Assembly (NCBI RefSeq): GCF_004358095.2 | Contig: NZ_SMZJ02000002.1 | Coordinates: 400,979 to 464,978 of the forward strand | Direction: 5' to 3' | Source: Seonamhaeicola sediminis | Lineage (GTDB): Bacteria > Bacteroidota > Bacteroidia > Flavobacteriales > Flavobacteriaceae | Length of the DNA: 64,000 bases | Part shown: one piece after another, positions 61,838-64,000 of the stretch | How the letters are laid out: the number at the start of each line of letters is the position of its first letter | How positions within the stretch are numbered: the stretch's first letter is position 1 | Position numbers and translations under genes: made by a program | The notes under the pieces: model-generated | The model's database searches: none | Told to the model about the DNA's origin: nothing | The model's input: the letters and a program-made list of their open reading frames with translations, nothing else

Positions 61838-63505
61838 TCACTTCATCATGATCATGTGATCTGAATTACCGGTCATTTCCCATTGGGTCAATACCACAGG
61901 GATACAGCCAATGCGATTTATGCTATCAAAGAAATCACGGAGTTCGAATACCTCTCCATTTAGCTCTTCGCTACGAGCATATTCTGCCATAGCGGCTTCT
62001 ATCAAATACTTACCCGTGATATAGCTTGTACCATAACCGGGCTGTCTTAAATACAAGTGCTGCTCAAATATCAACAGCTCTTTTTCAGTTTTCATCCAAC
62101 CTCGAGGCGTATATTCAGAATGTATGCCACCGGCCTCTTCCATGGTCATTTCATTGGCGTGCGCATAGAGAGAGCCTAATCCTCTAGCAGCCCTTTGTGC
62201 GATCATAATATAGACGATCTCACGGACTCTAGGGTCATTATCATATAAGCCTGCATCCATAAACATTTCTTCCACTGCAGTGGCAGTACCCTCATTGCGA
62301 GAATCGAAGATGTTGTACAACAATGGCCCTTTTCTAATTTCACTTGGGTTAGGCTCATTGTCCATTCTGGCCAGTTCAAACCAATGATAAAAGTGAGAGA
62401 AGAGTGGGCGCGGGTCATAATGAGAAGTGATATAGAAGAAGTTTCTCTTTTCTTCAGGAATAAAAGTACCTAGGTGCTCTCTTAAAGCAGGGTCGAAATA
62501 ATCCTTCACCGTAAGGATATTTTCATTTTCTAAGAAACTCATCAAACTCTTGGCCGCACGATTGGCAAGGGCATCATAACTCTCTGGTGAATCTACGGCT
62601 ATCAGTTCGGGAAGGTCACGATTGCGATGTTCTTCCAATTTCAAAGCCGACCATGCACGGGCAAGTTCTCTTTTTAGAATCATCACTTCATCTTCCCAAG
62701 TAAGCGGAACCAAATGCACATTTTGCATATACCAAGTATAGTTATCCTTGCCTATACCTGATGGACCTGTTTTCTTATCTGATTCTGCTTCTAGCCATTC
62801 AACCAATTGATTTGTAGAAGTTTGGGCTTTTTCAATTGCAGACATCATGTCTTCATCTGCACGCACGCCTGCTGCACTTTTCATGTCCTCGAGAACTTCA
62901 GATTGCTCCATGATATCTCTGATACCCGTGATCCAGAGGTCTCTAGAATTTCCTGTCAGATTGGTTTTGGCTTGTGTATTCAATGTTGGGATTACAGCCA
63001 GATCATTGAGCATTCTTTCACGTTCTGTATTGCTAAGCGGAAATTCATAGGTCCACAATTCCAAGGTGCCATGGTTAGTAGGGCCTTCATGCGCTGGTAC
63101 ATCACTTTTGTAGGTCCATATGGTCTTGTAGAATGCAGGGTCGCGTTCCCAAGGCTTCAGTACACGATAGTTAAAATCAAAACCGTTCATTTCTGCCCAG
63201 ACAATCATCCAATCCACTTTTTTGGGGATAGACCAGCCCGCAGTGTCAATTGCAGTATGGCGAGCTCTTAATTGATCAAAAGCCGACATTCGCTGAGTGA
63301 AAGTAGCTTTCCGATAATCGGGTGCGCCTTCAAGTTTTGGAGGCATTTCGAAGGTTCTCCATTCTTTAAATAAAGCAATTAAATCCTGATAGTCATTGGA
63401 AGTAAGATGTTCAGTTTTGGTTTCCCTGCTCCTTTCTTTATTATCCATTTGACAGCTAAAAAAGAGCATTAATAAAAGAGTAAGAATGACGGTAGTAGTT
63501 CTCAT
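61838..63505 (-). CDS. DUF885-family lipoprotein
   Basis: A 555-residue lipoprotein (lipobox LFFSC, Cys about 18). It has the mostly helical DUF885 look: [19 protein letters not shown] start, [16 protein letters not shown], a His/Glu-rich core ([39 protein letters not shown], the latter similar to a zinc site Glu), and [16 protein letters not shown]. The family is probably a metallo-carboxypeptidase-like group but is not characterised. G+C is higher than the surrounding genes and like the S9 gene 31 bases downstream, so the two probably arrived together and may act on peptides in sequence. Confidence 0.82.
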   Translation of the reverse strand: MRTTTVILTLLLMLFFSCQMDNKERSRETKTEHLTSNDYQDLIALFKEWRTFEMPPKLEGAPDYRKATFTQRMSAFDQLRARHTAIDTAGWSIPKKVDWMIVWAEMNGFDFNYRVLKPWERDPAFYKTIWTYKSDVPAHEGPTNHGTLELWTYEFPLSNTERERMLNDLAVIPTLNTQAKTNLTGNSRDLWITGIRDIMEQSEVLEDMKSAAGVRADEDMMSAIEKAQTSTNQLVEWLEAESDKKTGPSGIGKDNYTWYMQNVHLVPLTWEDEVMILKRELARAWSALKLEEHRNRDLPELIAVDSPESYDALANRAAKSLMSFLENENILTVKDYFDPALREHLGTFIPEEKRNFFYITSHYDPRPLFSHFYHWFELARMDNEPNPSEIRKGPLLYNIFDSRNEGTATAVEEMFMDAGLYDNDPRVREIVYIMIAQRAARGLGSLYAHANEMTMEEAGGIHSEYTPRGWMKTEKELLIFEQHLYLRQPGYGTSYITGKYLIEAAMAEYARSEELNGEVFELRDFFDSINRIGCIPVVLTQWEMTGNSDHMIMMK

Positions 63506-63574
63506 ATGTTGATGGTATTTTTTCTTTTTTTGGTGAAAATTACAGCCAAAGGTTTTGTATAAGTAAAGTCAGAA

Positions 63575-63600
63575 GCAATGAACTATAGCCAGTGTTGTGC
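63575..63600. other. attC-like recombination site (c)
   Basis: GCAATGAACTATAGCC, then AGTGTTGTGC, reads on the minus strand as GCACAACACTGGCTATAGTT, a form common in Bacteroidota cassette sites. It is followed by TTTCGTTATTT (63601-63611), the same 11 bases that follow site (b). A small ORF ends 20 bases to the right (stop at 63620-63622). Confidence 0.45.
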
Positions 63601-63619
63601 TTTCGTTATTTATTTTTTT

Positions 63620-63741
63620 CTAATTCTGAATTAATTCCAATAGTTTTTCAGTCATACTCTTCATATTGTTATATTCATTTATGACAAGATTGTTATTAAA
63701 TATAGAAAGCACGAATCCATTTTTAAATGTTTGTATTATAC
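63620..63741 (-). pseudogene. 3' remnant of a small ORF cut by the IS element
   Basis: On the minus strand an open frame reads SIIQTFKNGFVLSIFNNNLV followed by INEYNNMKSMTEKLLELIQN and a TAG at 63620-63622. Its 5' part is replaced by the IS end at 63742. Family unknown. Position, just before attC-like site (c), fits a disrupted cassette gene. Confidence 0.4.
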
Positions 63742-64000
63742 TGAAATAGGTTGACCTTTTTCGGGTTCATTTTTCGTTTGTTAAAAGGTCAATAGTTCTA
63801 AATTTTCTTTATTTCTTTTGTAGGAATGATATGCTACATTTTGGTTAAGATGAACAAAAGCTGGTGTGTTCAATTTTAAACTGTGATGCGTTCTTTTGTT
63901 ATTGTAAATACTGACAGCTTTTTTAATGATCTTCTTAGCTAAGGTAACATTTTTTACAGTTTGTTTGAGACCGTATTCATATTTTAATGTTCTGTTAATT
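63742..64000 (-). mobile_element. Partial IS3-family insertion sequence (right-edge of window)
   Basis: The element ends at 63742 with TGAAATAGGTTGACCT, the TG-starting terminal inverted repeat with GGTTGACC typical of the IS3/IS150 group. A transposase frame follows on the minus strand and runs off the window, so only its 3' 259 bases are seen. Confidence 0.8.
63781..63999 (-). CDS. IS3-family transposase orfB (C-terminal part)
   Basis: The last 72 codons of an rve-type integrase domain: FNRTLKYEYGL-like start (INRTLKYEYGLKQTVKN), the helix with IYNNKRTHHSLKLNTPAFVH, and the tail YKRNKENLELLTF before TAA at 63781-63783. The NNKRTHHSLK segment with a preceding conserved E region is the standard C-terminal signature of IS150-group transposases. 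The gene continues beyond base 64000. Function: cut and paste of the element through a circular intermediate. Confidence 0.85.
   Translation of the reverse strand: MNRTLKYEYGLKQTVKNVTLAKKIIKKAVSIYNNKRTHHSLKLNTPAFVHLNQNVAYHSYKRNKENLELLTF

Noticed and set aside
62807..63271. 154-codon plus-strand open frame
   Set aside because: Antisense to the DUF885 gene, whose protein is well formed; the open frame follows from its richer G+C composition.

Overview
The window looks like a chromosomal segment of a marine-type Flavobacteriaceae (Bacteroidota). The evidence is low G+C DNA, SusC/SusD pairs, lipoproteins with a Cys lipobox, two type IX secretion C-terminal sorting domains, the Bacteroidota -7 promoter element (TAnnTTTG-like) and housekeeping genes of flavobacterial type (rnr, rpiB, an S41 protease next to rnpA). 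No genus can be assigned from sequence alone.

Region 1 (1-35320) is a large beta-1,3-glucan (laminarin-type) polysaccharide utilization locus. It opens with the 3' part of a membrane-anchored Y_Y_Y/LuxR-type regulator. Three transcription units follow. (i) 928-9725: SusC, SusD, two surface glycan-binding-type lipoproteins and a GH16 laminarinase. (ii) 10084-29563: a clan GH-A glycosidase fused to a putative outer-membrane beta-barrel, a second set of binding lipoproteins and a GH16, then a GH149-type beta-1,3-glucan phosphorylase, GH17 and GH30 lipoproteins, two GPH-type MFS transporters and two leaderless GH17 enzymes. (iii) 30128-35264: a T9SS-secreted binding protein and a T9SS-secreted GH81 endo-beta-1,3-glucanase. 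The inferred flow is surface or extracellular cleavage (GH81, GH16), SusCD uptake, periplasmic trimming (GH17, GH30), MFS import and cytoplasmic phosphorolysis (GH149) plus GH17 action. All three units share one promoter layout: a pair of 11-base tandem repeats far upstream and an inverted-repeat element placed exactly 49 bases before the -7 box. This is a strong candidate for a locus-specific regulon signal.

Region 2 (35431-47459) is core-like: a head-GIN protein, a YbjQ-family protein, RNase R, a very AT-rich divergent intergenic region that could be a replication origin, rpiB, a CDF metal exporter, an ElaA-like acetyltransferase, an OmpA-family protein, a C-terminal processing protease, rnpA, and a GCS2-CBS fusion overlapping an M14-type deacylase.

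Region 3 (47460-64000) is accessory and partly decayed. It holds a membrane-protein pseudogene with two in-frame stops, a methyltransferase, three oxidoreductases, a CDP-alcohol phosphatidyltransferase remnant, a double aspartic protease, a frameshifted esterase, a lipase-like hydrolase, a DUF4174 protein and a TolB-like/CehA-like secreted protein. A more G+C-rich pair (S9 peptidase and DUF885) follows. Three attC-like recombination sites punctuate 56.2-63.6 kb, suggesting cassette-type acquisition. An IS3-family element enters at the right edge and truncates a small ORF.
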